Made by a program: the position numbers and the translations under genes
Shown: one piece after another, positions 27,803-36,172 of the stretch
How the letters are laid out: every line of letters begins with the position of its first letter
Position numbering within the stretch: the stretch's first letter is position 1
Assembly: GCF_900129265.1 (NCBI RefSeq)
Contig: NZ_FQVG01000001.1
Coordinates: 1-64,000 of the forward strand
Origin: Caloramator proteoclasticus DSM 10124
GTDB lineage: Bacteria; Bacillota; Clostridia; Clostridiales; Caloramatoraceae
Direction: 5' to 3'
DNA: 64,000 nucleotides
Notes under the pieces: generated by a model
What the model saw: the letters and a program-made list of their open reading frames with translations, nothing else
Databases searched by the model: none
What the model was told of the DNA's origin: nothing

Positions 27803-28756
27803 ATGAATATGGATTTAGCACTTGGGCTTGTTAGGGTTACGGAGGCTGCCGCAATCAATGCTTCAAAATATATGGGACGTGGAGATAAAAATGCTGCTGA
27901 TGAGGCTGCTGTAGAAGGTATGAGAGCTATGTTTGATAGTCTTCCAATTAAGGGAACGGTTGTTATTGGTGAGGGTGAAATGGATGAGGCACCAATGCTA
28001 TATATAGGAGAGGTACTTGGAAGCGGTGACTATGAGGTGGATATTGCTGTTGATCCTTTAGATGGTACAAGCTTTGTGGCAAAGGGAATGCCAAATGCAC
28101 TTGCTGTTGTTGCAATTGCAGAGAAGGGATCCCTTCTGCATGCACCTGATATGTATATGGAAAAGCTTGTTGTGGGACCAAAGGCAAGGGGAGTAGTATC
28201 GCTGGATGCTCCTTTGAGTGAAAATATAATAAATGTAGCAAAGGCTCTTAATAAAGATGTATCAAATGTAACTGTTGTAATACAGGATAGACCAAGACAT
28301 AAACATTTAATGGATGAGGTAAGAAAGGTAAATGCAAGATTAAAATTATTTAACGATGGAGATATACAGGAGGCACTTGCAACGTGTTTTGATGAGAGTG
28401 GTGTAGACATTATGGTGGGAATAGGTGGAGCACCTGAGGGGGTTATAACAGCTGCTGCAGTAAAGTGCATTGGTGGAGATTTTCAAGGGAGACTCTTTCC
28501 TACTAACGATGAGGAAAAAAAGAGATGTTTTGATATGGGTATAACTGATTTAAGTAGGGTTATGCAGCTTGATGATATAGTAAAGTCAGATGATGTGTAT
28601 TTTGCAGCAACAGGAGTATCTGATGGAGATATACTTAAGGGAGTTGTATTTTTAGGTAAGGATAGGGCAAAAACAAGTTCTATTGTAATGAGGGCAAAGA
28701 CAGGAACAATAAGATATATAAATGCTATACATAATTTAAGTAAAAGAGGGTATTAA
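27803..28756 (+). CDS. glpX: class II fructose-1,6-bisphosphatase (GlpX), first copy
   Basis: A 317-residue lithium-sensitive-fold phosphatase that would convert fructose-1,6-bisphosphate (or sedoheptulose bisphosphate) to the monophosphate in gluconeogenesis. Family motifs: RGDKNAADEAAVEGMR (about 27-42), IGEGEMDEAPMLYIGE (about 56-71), the metal-binding AVDPLDGTSFVAKG (near 85) and GGAPEGVITAAAVKC (near 210). The ATG lies 7 nt after GGAGG. A second gene about three-quarters identical by eye follows at 29264, giving a tandem pair. A terminator closes this copy, and element copy B separates the two. Confidence 0.92.
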   Translation: MNMDLALGLVRVTEAAAINASKYMGRGDKNAADEAAVEGMRAMFDSLPIKGTVVIGEGEMDEAPMLYIGEVLGSGDYEVDIAVDPLDGTSFVAKGMPNALAVVAIAEKGSLLHAPDMYMEKLVVGPKARGVVSLDAPLSENIINVAKALNKDVSNVTVVIQDRPRHKHLMDEVRKVNARLKLFNDGDIQEALATCFDESGVDIMVGIGGAPEGVITAAAVKCIGGDFQGRLFPTNDEEKKRCFDMGITDLSRVMQLDDIVKSDDVYFAATGVSDGDILKGVVFLGKDRAKTSSIVMRAKTGTIRYINAIHNLSKRGY

Positions 28757-28761
28757 ATCTT

Positions 28762-28784
28762 AAAGGAGCCTATTGGCTCCTTTT
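28762..28784 (+). terminator. terminator of the first glpX (left copy of a duplicated terminator)
   Basis: GGAGCC-TATT-GGCTCC flanked by AAA and TTTT. The same 23 nt recur at 29069-29091, on the other side of element copy B. Confidence 0.85.
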
Positions 28785-29068
28785 CAGGCTGTTGAAAAAG
28801 TTATGTATTGATTAGCCCCATTAAGGATTTCTTAGGCATTCGTTCATTTCGCTAATCAATTCTAAGCTTTTATTTGTTTGAAAAAGTCCTACCCTCGCGA
28901 TGCCATCGTCCTGATGGCCGCTCGGCTCGGCACGTCCTGTGCCGAATTACGGACTTTTTCAAAGTCGAAAAGCTAAGAATTGCTAAAGCTCATGAAAGAG
29001 CCAAATAAAATCCTTTCATGGGGCTTTTTTAGATTTTTGCTAACAATTAGGTTTGCCAACAATCTGAA
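28785..29068 (-). mobile_element. terminator-inserting non-coding element, copy B (inverted)
   Basis: 284 bp lying between two identical 23-nt terminator copies. Relative to copies A and C it is inverted: the core occupies 28872-28970 and reads TCGGCACAGGACGTGCCG on the minus strand. Outer arms are GCCCCATTAAGGATTTC (from 28815) and AAATCCTTTCATGGGGC (to 29024). The outermost sequences, CAGGCTGTTGAAAAAGTT on the left and, inverted, CAGATTGTTGGCAAACCT on the right, look like degenerate terminal inverted repeats. No protein is encoded. Confidence 0.82.
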
Positions 29069-29091
29069 AAAGGAGCCTATTGGCTCCTTTT
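29069..29091 (+). terminator. right copy of the duplicated glpX terminator
   Basis: Identical over 23 nt to 28762-28784 and followed by more T residues. Interpreted as a target-site duplication; it remains a functional-looking terminator. Confidence 0.8.
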
Positions 29092-29136
29092 TTATGTATA
29101 GTTATAATTTTAAAAAAACTGAGGTTATAATAAGAA

Positions 29137-29165
29137 AATGTCATATTTCACCTGGGTGGCACTTT
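29137..29165 (+). repeat. IS-end-like repeat (direct copy)
   Basis: AAATGTCATATTTCACCTGG followed by GTGGCAC and TTTATTGAGTAGCA. It is the inverted partner of 27498-27526, so this pair brackets the first glpX gene and element copy B. Confidence 0.45.
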
Positions 29166-29203
29166 ATTGAGTAGCATATATAAAAATTATGTTATATTAT
29201 ATA

Positions 29204-29233
29204 TTGACTTTGGGTATATAAAGTATATATAAT
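29204..29233 (+). promoter_or_regulatory. sigma-A promoter of the second glpX
   Basis: TTGACT (29204-29209), 18 nt, TATAAT (29228-29233); the same spacing as the promoter of the first copy. Confidence 0.6.
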
Positions 29234-29263
29234 ATAATTAGTAATTTGGAATGGGGGAGTAAT

Positions 29264-30214
29264 ATGGATATTGATTTGGCTTTATCTTATGTAAGAGTTA
29301 CAGAGGCAGCAGCAATTAGTGCCTCAAAACTTTTAGGAAGAGGAGATAAAAATGCTGCAGATGATGCGGCAGTTTCTGCTATGAGAAGGATGTTTGACTT
29401 AATTCCAATAAAGGGTAAGGTTGTAATAGGCGAAGGAGAGATGGATGAAGCTCCTATGCTCTACATTGGTGAAGAGCTTGGTATTAGAGATGAGGATAGT
29501 ATAGAGGTTGATATTGCAGTTGACCCACTTGATGGAACTAATCTTGTAGCAAAGGGACTTCCTAATGCACTATCTGTTGTTGCAATTTCTCCTAAGGGAG
29601 GACTTCTTAATGCACCTGATATGTATATGGAAAAGATAGCTGTAGGAAGACGAGCAAAGGGGTGTGTTTCTTTGGATGCACCACTTGAGGAGAATATAAA
29701 AAATGTAGCAAGGGCCTTAAATAAAAAGGTGGAAGATGTAACTGTAATAATGCTTGATAGAGAAAGACATTATGGTCTTATGGAAAAGGTTAGAAAAGTA
29801 GGTGCAAGAATGAAGCTAATAACAGATGGAGATATTGCAGCGGCAATAGCGACAGGGTTTGAGGATACAGGAATAGATATTATGGTTGGTTCAGGTGGTG
29901 CACCTGAAGGAGTAATAGCTGCTGCTGCATTAAAGTGTTTGGGAGGAGACTTTCAAGGTAGGCTATGTGTAACGTCTGAGGAAGAAAAAAGAAGATGTAT
30001 TGAGATGGGAATAACGGATTTAAATAAGTTAATGTATATAGATGATATAGTTAAGGCAGATGATGTATATTTTGCAGCAACAGGTGTGTCAGATGGCGAC
30101 CTTTTAAAGGGTGTTGTATATTTAGGTAAGGATAAAGTAAAGACACAATCTGTAGTTATGAGGTCAAAAACAGGAACAGTAAGATTTATAAATGCAATTC
30201 ATAGATTAAGTTAA
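29264..30214 (+). CDS. glpX: class II fructose-1,6-bisphosphatase (GlpX), second copy
   Basis: A 316-residue paralogue of the gene at 27803, with the same motifs: RGDKNAADDAAVSAMRR, IGEGEMDEAPMLYIGEELG, VDPLDGTNLVAKG and GGAPEGVIAAAALKC. Active-site residues appear intact in both copies. The main length difference is two extra residues after EELGIRDEDSI. The start at 29264 matches the paralogue (MDIDLAL against MDLALGL) and follows GGGGGAG; the six-residue upstream extension was rejected. Each copy has its own promoter and terminator, so differential expression or divergence toward sedoheptulose-1,7-bisphosphate is possible but cannot be told from sequence. Confidence 0.92.
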   Translation: MDIDLALSYVRVTEAAAISASKLLGRGDKNAADDAAVSAMRRMFDLIPIKGKVVIGEGEMDEAPMLYIGEELGIRDEDSIEVDIAVDPLDGTNLVAKGLPNALSVVAISPKGGLLNAPDMYMEKIAVGRRAKGCVSLDAPLEENIKNVARALNKKVEDVTVIMLDRERHYGLMEKVRKVGARMKLITDGDIAAAIATGFEDTGIDIMVGSGGAPEGVIAAAALKCLGGDFQGRLCVTSEEEKRRCIEMGITDLNKLMYIDDIVKADDVYFAATGVSDGDLLKGVVYLGKDKVKTQSVVMRSKTGTVRFINAIHRLS

Positions 30215-30227
30215 TAAGATAGAATGT

Positions 30228-30258
30228 AAGGTGCCAAGTAGATGGCACCTTGTTTAAT
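30228..30258 (+). terminator. terminator of the second glpX
   Basis: AAGGTGCCA-AGTAGA-TGGCACCTT followed by GTTTAATT. The rest of the gap before rho (30259-30681) is AT-rich with one weak ACAGAA/TTCTGT hairpin near 30450-30475; no gene or clear promoter is seen. Confidence 0.7.
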
Positions 30259-30681
30259 TATGTAACTGTGAACTACTTATATAGAGGTGGAGGCTTTGTA
30301 GTAGTTAATACTCAAAATAGATAAAGTTTTTCTAAGCTTATAGGGTTGTTTCATCCTAAATAATACTGCTATGGGTTTTATTATATAGCTTCTTTTTACT
30401 ATGTAATTATTTTGTTTTTTAAGAAAAGTGACATTCATCATTCATTAACAGAATTATATAACTTCTGTTCTTATTTATTGAATTAGTAGGATTTTAAATT
30501 GTTAATTATGTTTAACAGTATTAGTTCTACTTTACATTTCTAATATAGAGTATTAAAATAATAATAGTCGAGTCTTATAGTCTGTTCTATTCGTCTATTT
30601 CCCCAGTTATCCGAATTTAATAAAAAAGTTTCATTATAGAGTTAAATGTCCTTATGTGTTGTAAAAATATGGAGGTGTAGT

Positions 30682-32067
30682 ATGAATTTTGAAGAATTGA
30701 AGGGTAAGACGCTGGAGGAGCTAAGGCAGATTGCAAAGGATTATGACATAAAATCTGTTTCAAAGTTCAGAAAGAGCGAACTTATCGAGGAAATATTAAG
30801 GTTAGAAGAGGAGAAGAGCAGGGTAAAGCCTCAAGAGATTATAGTCCCTGAAATTGAAGAAGAAAAAAGTGAACCGCTTCGTGATGAGGAGATAAAGCTT
30901 CACGATATAGATGTAGAAAAGAGGGAAAAGATACAGGAACTTCTTCAGGATGCTGATACGGTTGAGGGTGTATTTGAGCTTATAGAAAATCAGCAATATG
31001 GTTTTTTAAGATTGGATAACTACCAACAGGGTCCAAGGGATATATATGTATCTCCGTCACAAATAAGAAGATTTAATTTGAAAACGGGTGATTTAATAAA
31101 GGGTAAGGCAAGGTTTCCGAAGGAGACTGAAAAATATAAGGCACTTATATACCTACAAGAGATTAATGGAATGCATCCTGAAAAGGTAATAGGTAGAAAA
31201 AGCTTTGAAACATTAACTCCAATATATCCAAATAAAAGACTAAGTCTTGAAGTTTCAAGTGGAGATTTAGCAACAAGACTTATAGATATTTTAGCTCCAA
31301 TAGGAAGAGGACAAAGAGGGCTTATTGTTGCACCTCCAAAGGCAGGAAAAACTGTTCTTTTAAAGAAGATAGCAAATGCAATTACAACAAATCACCCAGA
31401 TGTTGAGCTTATAGTTCTTTTAATAGATGAAAGACCAGAGGAAGTAACAGATATGCAAAGGTCTATAAAGGGTGAGGTAGTATATTCAACCTTTGATAAT
31501 GAGCCGGAAAACCATACAAGAATAGCAGAACTTGTTCTTGAAAGAGCAAAGAGGCTTGTTGAGCTAAAGAAGGACGTTGTTATACTTCTTGATAGTATTA
31601 CTCGTCTTGCAAGGGCCTATAACCTTACAATAAACCCAACTGGAAGAACATTATCAGGAGGACTTGATCCTGGTGCATTGATTCAGCCTAAGAAGTTTTT
31701 TGGAGCGGCAAGAAATATTGAAGAGGGTGGAAGTTTAACAATACTTGCAACAGCCCTTGTAGAAACTGGAAGCCGTATGGATGATGTTATTTTTGAAGAG
31801 TTTAAAGGTACTGGAAATATGGAAGTACATCTTGATAGAAAACTTCAAGAAAGAAGAATATTCCCTGCAATAGATATATATAAATCAGGTACAAGAAGAG
31901 AGGATCTTCTATTAAATGAGGATGAAAAATCAGCTGTTATGGCTATAAGAAGACTTCTTGCAAACGAAACAACTCAAGATGCAACAGAAAAGCTGTTAAA
32001 TTCAATTGCAAGAACAAAGACAAATAAAGAGTTTGTACAGATGGCAGCAAAGGTTTTAAAGGATTAA
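30682..32067 (+). CDS. rho: transcription termination factor Rho
   Basis: A 461-residue hexameric RNA helicase that ends Rho-dependent transcripts. It has a SAP-like Rho_N domain ([21 protein letters not shown], residues 1-45), a charged linker, the cold-shock-type RNA-binding domain ([15 protein letters not shown], near 103), Walker A ([13 protein letters not shown], near 216), Walker B ([16 protein letters not shown], near 300) and the Q-loop [20 protein letters not shown]. The ATG at 30682 was chosen because it follows GGAGGTG and starts at the family N terminus; a 12-residue upstream extension was rejected. It is expressed as a single gene ahead of rpmE. Confidence 0.96.
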   Translation: MNFEELKGKTLEELRQIAKDYDIKSVSKFRKSELIEEILRLEEEKSRVKPQEIIVPEIEEEKSEPLRDEEIKLHDIDVEKREKIQELLQDADTVEGVFELIENQQYGFLRLDNYQQGPRDIYVSPSQIRRFNLKTGDLIKGKARFPKETEKYKALIYLQEINGMHPEKVIGRKSFETLTPIYPNKRLSLEVSSGDLATRLIDILAPIGRGQRGLIVAPPKAGKTVLLKKIANAITTNHPDVELIVLLIDERPEEVTDMQRSIKGEVVYSTFDNEPENHTRIAELVLERAKRLVELKKDVVILLDSITRLARAYNLTINPTGRTLSGGLDPGALIQPKKFFGAARNIEEGGSLTILATALVETGSRMDDVIFEEFKGTGNMEVHLDRKLQERRIFPAIDIYKSGTRREDLLLNEDEKSAVMAIRRLLANETTQDATEKLLNSIARTKTNKEFVQMAAKVLKD

Positions 32068-32075
32068 TTTAGATA

Positions 32076-32104
32076 TTGAAAAACTATAATAAATGTGGTA
32101 TAAT
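32076..32104 (+). promoter_or_regulatory. sigma-A promoter of rpmE
   Basis: TTGAAA (32076-32081), 17 nt, TATAAT (32099-32104). It begins 9 nt after the rho stop codon. Confidence 0.75.
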
Positions 32105-32176
32105 CTAAAAAGTTGACGGAAGGTACTACATAAAGCTTATATATTATGTTAAGAATATATGAAAGAGGTGAAATAA

Positions 32177-32389
32177 ATGAGAGATATCCATCCAAATTAC
32201 AATCACGATGCAGTTGTAAAGTGTGCTTGCGGTAATACTTTCACAACTGGATCAGTTAAGAAGGAACTTAAGGTAGAAATCTGTTCAAACTGCCACCCAT
32301 TCTTCACAGGAAAGCAAAAGATGCTTGTTGAACAAGGTGGAAGAATGGATAAGTTTATGAAGAAGTACAACCTAAAGATTGAAGAATAA
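32177..32389 (+). CDS. rpmE: ribosomal protein L31 (zinc form)
   Basis: A 70-residue ribosomal protein. [26 protein letters not shown] and [12 protein letters not shown] are the L31 signatures. The four zinc-binding cysteines of the C+ form are present (C16 and C18, then C37 and C40), so this is the zinc-requiring RpmE rather than the zinc-free YtiA type. It has its own promoter and ends at a compact terminator. Confidence 0.96.
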   Translation: MRDIHPNYNHDAVVKCACGNTFTTGSVKKELKVEICSNCHPFFTGKQKMLVEQGGRMDKFMKKYNLKIEE

Positions 32390-32396
32390 TTTCTTT

Positions 32397-32420
32397 GACC
32401 GGCATGCCGGTCTTTTTTCA
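32397..32420 (+). terminator. rpmE terminator
   Basis: GACCGGCATGCCGGTC followed by TTTTTT. Confidence 0.85.
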
Positions 32421-32442
32421 TATAATAGGATGGAGGGATATT

Positions 32443-33021
32443 ATGTACGGCCCAAAGGATCACGGATATATTGAGGTTATAGTAGGTCCAATGTATAGTG
32501 GAAAAAGTGAAGAACTTATAAGAAGAATCAAAAGAGCAAAGATTGCAAAGCAAAATGTATTGGTTTTCAAGCCTATAATTGATGATAGATATAGTAAAAC
32601 CTGTGTTGTTTCCCATACAGGTATAAAGGAAGAGGCAATATGTATTCAAAACCCAGAGGAAATATTAAATTATGTTAAGGATACAACAGATGTAGTTGCG
32701 ATAGATGAAGTTCAGTTTTTTGATGAAAAGGTAGTAGATGTATGTAAAAAGCTTGCAGATAAGGGCAAGAGGGTAATTTGTGCAGGTCTTGATATGGACT
32801 TTAGAGGAGAACCCTTTGGGCCTATTCCAAGACTACTTGCAATTGCAGAGTTTGTAGATAAGATTCAGGCTATATGTGTTGTTTGTGGAAACCCTGCAAC
32901 AAGAACACAAAGACTAATTAACGGAAAGCCTGCAAAATATAGCGACCCTATTATTTTAGTTGGTGCAACTGAAGCATATGAGGCAAGATGTAGAAAGTGT
33001 CATATAGTTCCTAAGGAGTGA
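32443..33021 (+). CDS. tdk: thymidine kinase
   Basis: A 192-residue type II thymidine kinase of the nucleotide salvage pathway. Walker A is [15 protein letters not shown] (near residue 15), the DNA-type Walker B region is [11 protein letters not shown] (near 85), and the lasso domain carries zinc-binding cysteines ([13 protein letters not shown] and CRKCH). The ATG at 32443 follows GGAGGG; an upstream extension within the rpmE terminator was rejected. It is followed after 4 nt by a DUF3006 gene. Confidence 0.96.
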   Translation: MYGPKDHGYIEVIVGPMYSGKSEELIRRIKRAKIAKQNVLVFKPIIDDRYSKTCVVSHTGIKEEAICIQNPEEILNYVKDTTDVVAIDEVQFFDEKVVDVCKKLADKGKRVICAGLDMDFRGEPFGPIPRLLAIAEFVDKIQAICVVCGNPATRTQRLINGKPAKYSDPIILVGATEAYEARCRKCHIVPKE

Positions 33022-33025
33022 TTTA

Positions 33026-33238
33026 ATGAAGGGTGTTGTAGACAGGATTGAGGGGAATGTGGTTGTAATTGTTTTAGATGATGAAGATGTAGTTGAAGTA
33101 GATATTAAGAATTTTGATAATAAAGTAACAGAAGGGGATGTTGTATATAAAGGCGTATATAACTGGGTTGTGGATGAAGAAGAGACATTAAAGAGAAAAA
33201 AAGAAGTAGAAAATTATCTAAAACTATTTGATGAATAA
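33026..33238 (+). CDS. DUF3006 protein
   Basis: A 70-residue protein of the DUF3006 family: MKGVVDRIEGNVVVIVLDDE is the family start, and EGDVVYKGVYNW follows. It is probably a small beta-barrel domain with a charged C-terminal helix. In other Firmicutes such genes often neighbour MBL-fold exported hydrolases, which is not the case here. The function is unknown. It is co-transcribed with tdk. Confidence 0.8.
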   Translation: MKGVVDRIEGNVVVIVLDDEDVVEVDIKNFDNKVTEGDVVYKGVYNWVVDEEETLKRKKEVENYLKLFDE

Positions 33239-33249
33239 TTTTATAATGA

Positions 33250-33290
33250 AGAATCCAGTATCTTAAGGTATAAGATACTGGATTCTTTTA
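33250..33290 (+). terminator. terminator of the tdk operon
   Basis: A perfect 16-bp stem (AGAATCCAGTATCTTA at 33250-33265, complement at 33271-33286), followed by TTTATTTT. Confidence 0.9.
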
Positions 33291-33361
33291 TTTTATTTTT
33301 TACGAACATTCGACAAGATTTGGCATAATATGGAGTAGAAAAAATAAAGGGGGGGTCATAT

Positions 33362-34159
33362 ATGCCAGATATAAGAAATAATATATCTATGGACGTAAAG
33401 CAGGAGGAAAATAGGGGATTTTGTAACCAAACACAAAATGAGCAAACTATAGAAGTTACAAATACAGAAACAAAATGTCTATGCAAGAACTATCAATATG
33501 GAAGGAAGAAATATGTTAAGATACCTGTAGTTCTTGCAGAATTTACCGTTCAGATAGATACAGAAGCAGATATAACTCTTCCAGAGGATGCAATAGATAT
33601 TAAGTTTATAGACAAAAATGTTTATTTAACTCAATGTCATCTAATTCCAGGAACTAACAAAGTATATCTTTCAGGTTATGTAAGAAAAAATATAGTGTAT
33701 TCAACCTTAGGTGGAGTAACAGGAAAGGGTATAGCAGGTAATATAAGACACGCAACTTTAAACGTACCATTTGACTGTGTAACAGAGGTATGTTTTGAAA
33801 GATATCCAAAGATTTATTCAACACCTCCAAAGAAGGAGGTAGAGTTCTTAGATTGTAAAAAGCCTGGCAAGAATATGAAGGAAGATAATTATAAGCACGT
33901 AGAGATATTTAATGAAAGAGTATATTGTGAATTAGAGAACGCATATATCTATGAAACAGATATTAAGCTTGACTCAAGACCAGTTAGAGGGTTTGAGACT
34001 GAAGAGGTATTTAGATGTATAAAGGAAAAGATGGTTGTATATGTAACAATAAAGCTTCTCCAAAATCAGCAGGTATGCTGGGATGGGCCAGTTAGTTATG
34101 AAGAAGATGAGGAAGAAAAATTTGATGAACTAAAGGTTGAATTTGAGGATGAGAAATAA
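33362..34159 (+). CDS. CsxC/DUF3794-like spore-coat or exosporium protein
   Basis: A 265-residue protein with a central beta-rich domain (YVKIPVVLAEFTVQID, then LTQCHLIPGTNKVYLSGYVRKNIVYS and GNIRHATLNVPFDCVTEV) of the kind found in clostridial CsxC/SPOCS-related spore-surface proteins. It has no signal peptide, as usual for coat proteins, and an acidic tail (EEDEEEKFDELKVEFEDE). A paralogue lies at 47170-47940 with the same KLIPGTKKVFIRG block. Upstream, CATAATATG at 33324-33332 is close to the sigma-K -10 pattern (CATAnnnTA), with an AC 16 nt before it. Assignment to the spore surface is inferred. Confidence 0.6.
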   Translation: MPDIRNNISMDVKQEENRGFCNQTQNEQTIEVTNTETKCLCKNYQYGRKKYVKIPVVLAEFTVQIDTEADITLPEDAIDIKFIDKNVYLTQCHLIPGTNKVYLSGYVRKNIVYSTLGGVTGKGIAGNIRHATLNVPFDCVTEVCFERYPKIYSTPPKKEVEFLDCKKPGKNMKEDNYKHVEIFNERVYCELENAYIYETDIKLDSRPVRGFETEEVFRCIKEKMVVYVTIKLLQNQQVCWDGPVSYEEDEEEKFDELKVEFEDEK

Positions 34160-34164
34160 TTTAT

Positions 34165-34201
34165 AAAAATCCATAAGGTATTTTGCCTTATGGATTTTTT
34201 G
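34165..34201 (+). terminator. first of two tandem terminators before the liv operon
   Basis: AAAAATCCATAAGG and CCTTATGGATTTTT, followed by further T residues. Confidence 0.85.
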
Positions 34202-34217
34202 TATCATATATAGACAC

Positions 34218-34267
34218 AGTCTCAAGTTTATACAAAATGAAGGTGTATAAACTTGAGACTTTTTTAT
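34218..34267 (+). terminator. second tandem terminator before the liv operon
   Basis: A perfect 16-bp stem (AGTCTCAAGTTTATAC at 34218-34233, complement at 34245-34260), followed by TTTTTATTTT. It ends only 8 nt before a sigma-54 promoter, so it may shield that promoter from read-through. Confidence 0.85.
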
Positions 34268-34274
34268 TTTTAGA

Positions 34275-34291
34275 TTGGCATATAAATTGCT
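34275..34291 (+). promoter_or_regulatory. sigma-54 promoter of the liv operon
   Basis: TTGGCATATAAATTGCT: GG and GC are 10 nt apart, as in the other -24/-12 sites of this window. The start codon is 40 nt downstream. Confidence 0.82.
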
Positions 34292-34330
34292 TTAAAATAT
34301 TAAGAAAATTCTATACACGGAGGTGGAGTG

Positions 34331-35194
34331 ATGTCACAGGTAATTGTAAGTGGAATTATAACAGGTAGCCTTTATGCACTTGCTGCATTAGGATTGGTTT
34401 TAATATTTAAAACATCGGATGTGGTAAATTTTGCACAGGGCGAGATGGCAATGTTTTGTACATTTATCGCATATACCTTTATGACCTTTGTAGGACTACC
34501 ATACTATATAGCCTTTCCCTTAACAATAATTTGTGCTGGTATTTTAGGGGTAATTGTTTATAGATTGATTATAAAGCCCCTATCAAAGTCAAATGTTTTA
34601 AGCATAATGATTGCAACATTAGGCTTAATTATGATTTTAAATGGACTTGCAGGAAATATATTTGGTTTTGAGACAAAGAGTTTCCCAAAGCTAATAAATG
34701 CAAAAAACATAAATATACTTGGTGTATCCCTTGAACCTAACAGCCTATTAATAGTTTTAATAACCTTTGCTATTATGTTGTCACTTTTCTTCTATTTCAA
34801 AACTATGGAGGGAATAGCTATAAGAGCAGTTGCACAGGATGTTGATGCAGCCAAGCTAATGGGTATATCAGTAAAGAGGGTTACAGTAACAACTTGGATA
34901 ATAAGTTCAATGCTTGCAGCAACAGCAGGTATGCTAATTGCACCAACAACATTTTTAGATATAAATATGATGTCTGAAGTGCATTTAAAATCCTTCTGTG
35001 CAGCAGTTTTAGGAGGTTTTAATACATTTGTTGGCCCAGCAGTTGGTGGCGTATTGATTGGTATTCTTGAAAATTTAGTTGGTAAATATATATCCCTTGC
35101 TTGGAAAACAGTTTTTGCCTTCATATTAATCATAGTAATGTTAGTGGTAAGGCCTAATGGATTATGTGGCAAAAGCTATAGAAGGAAGGTGTAG
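34331..35194 (+). CDS. livH: branched-chain-type ABC transporter permease LivH
   Basis: A 287-residue inner-membrane permease with about eight hydrophobic helices. It starts MSQVIVSGIITGSLYALAALGLVLIFKTSDVVNFAQGEMAM, the LivH signature, and has the EAA-like GISVKRVTVTTWIISSMLAATAGML (near 185). The ATG at 34331 follows AGGTGG; a GTG one codon earlier was rejected. It is first in a sigma-54 operon livH-livM-livG-livF-livK plus a hydrolase. Such HAAT transporters carry leucine-type amino acids, but also amides, urea and other small acids; the substrate here is open. Confidence 0.9.
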   Translation: MSQVIVSGIITGSLYALAALGLVLIFKTSDVVNFAQGEMAMFCTFIAYTFMTFVGLPYYIAFPLTIICAGILGVIVYRLIIKPLSKSNVLSIMIATLGLIMILNGLAGNIFGFETKSFPKLINAKNINILGVSLEPNSLLIVLITFAIMLSLFFYFKTMEGIAIRAVAQDVDAAKLMGISVKRVTVTTWIISSMLAATAGMLIAPTTFLDINMMSEVHLKSFCAAVLGGFNTFVGPAVGGVLIGILENLVGKYISLAWKTVFAFILIIVMLVVRPNGLCGKSYRRKV

Positions 35195-35197
35195 AGT

Positions 35198-36172
35198 ATG
35201 AAAAAATATATGAAACAGGTTATTATTTTAGCAATATTTATACTTCTTCCGTTAGTTTTTAATTTTAATAGAAGCTTTATGACTCTTTTAAATATGGCCG
35301 GAATTTATGTTGTTATTGCAATAGGTTTTAACATACTTTTAGGATATGCAGGTCAAATTTCACTTGGACACGCTGCCTTTGTAGGAATTGGTGCATATAC
35401 CACAGCAATTTTATCAACAAAGTGTAATCTTTCCTTCATACTTATAATTCCAATTGTAATTTTAATAAGTGGAATATTAGGATTTATTTTAGGTCTTCCT
35501 GCCCTTAGACTTCAGGGAAACTATCTTGCTATCGCAACATTAGGATTTGGTGTTGCCTTTAGCCATATATTTATGGAATGGGAAAGTGTAACAGGTGGTT
35601 TTTCGGGTATAAAGGGAATTAATCCACCCAATTTATTTGGATATCAATTTAAAACAAGACTGTCGATGTACTATTTTATCCTTTTCTTTATTGTAGTTTC
35701 AATCATATTTGCTAAAAACCTTATTAAAACAAAAACAGGAAGAGCTCTAATGGCTATAAGAGATAGCGAATATGCAGCTATGTCCCTTGGAATAGATGTT
35801 GCAAAGTATAAAACTATAGCCTTCTTAATAAGTGCAATATATGCAGGCGTTGCAGGTAGTCTTTATGCCTTTTTATTTAGACAAGTATACCCAAATACCT
35901 TTGATGTTGGTATGTCCTTAAACATACTTGCAATGATTGTAATAGGTGGAATTGCCTCAATTGAAGGATCTGTTGTTGGAGCACTTTTTATTACCTTGAT
36001 TCCTGAATTTTTAAAGAATATAAAAGTACAAAATGCATCCTTTATACTTACAGGATTATTATTAATTTTATGTGTTATGTATTTCCCCTATGGACTTGTT
36101 GATATATATAGAAGATTTAAGGTGTGGCTGAAGAAAAAGGCAGCAGTTAAAGATGAGGGGGTTAAGGTATGA
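35198..36172 (+). CDS. livM: branched-chain-type ABC transporter permease LivM
   Basis: A 324-residue permease that would pair with LivH. The family block GFNILLGYAGQISLGHAAFVGIGAYTTAIL (near 45-75) and LAIATLGFGVAFSHI are clear, as is the cytoplasmic-loop motif GIDVAKYKTIAFLISAIYAGVAGSLYA (near 205). About nine membrane helices are expected, and the C-terminal tail is basic (KVWLKKKAAVKDEG). It begins 4 nt after livH and overlaps livG by 4 nt. Confidence 0.92.
   Translation: MKKYMKQVIILAIFILLPLVFNFNRSFMTLLNMAGIYVVIAIGFNILLGYAGQISLGHAAFVGIGAYTTAILSTKCNLSFILIIPIVILISGILGFILGLPALRLQGNYLAIATLGFGVAFSHIFMEWESVTGGFSGIKGINPPNLFGYQFKTRLSMYYFILFFIVVSIIFAKNLIKTKTGRALMAIRDSEYAAMSLGIDVAKYKTIAFLISAIYAGVAGSLYAFLFRQVYPNTFDVGMSLNILAMIVIGGIASIEGSVVGALFITLIPEFLKNIKVQNASFILTGLLLILCVMYFPYGLVDIYRRFKVWLKKKAAVKDEGVKV

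Noticed and set aside
28980-29174. 64-codon plus-strand frame across the right arm of copy B
   Set aside because: It lies within an inverted-repeat arm and a duplicated terminator and has no ribosome-binding site.
30259-30681. Possible small RNA or riboswitch in the rho leader
   Set aside because: Only a weak 6-bp hairpin and no conserved aptamer motif; nothing supports a call beyond an AT-rich leader.
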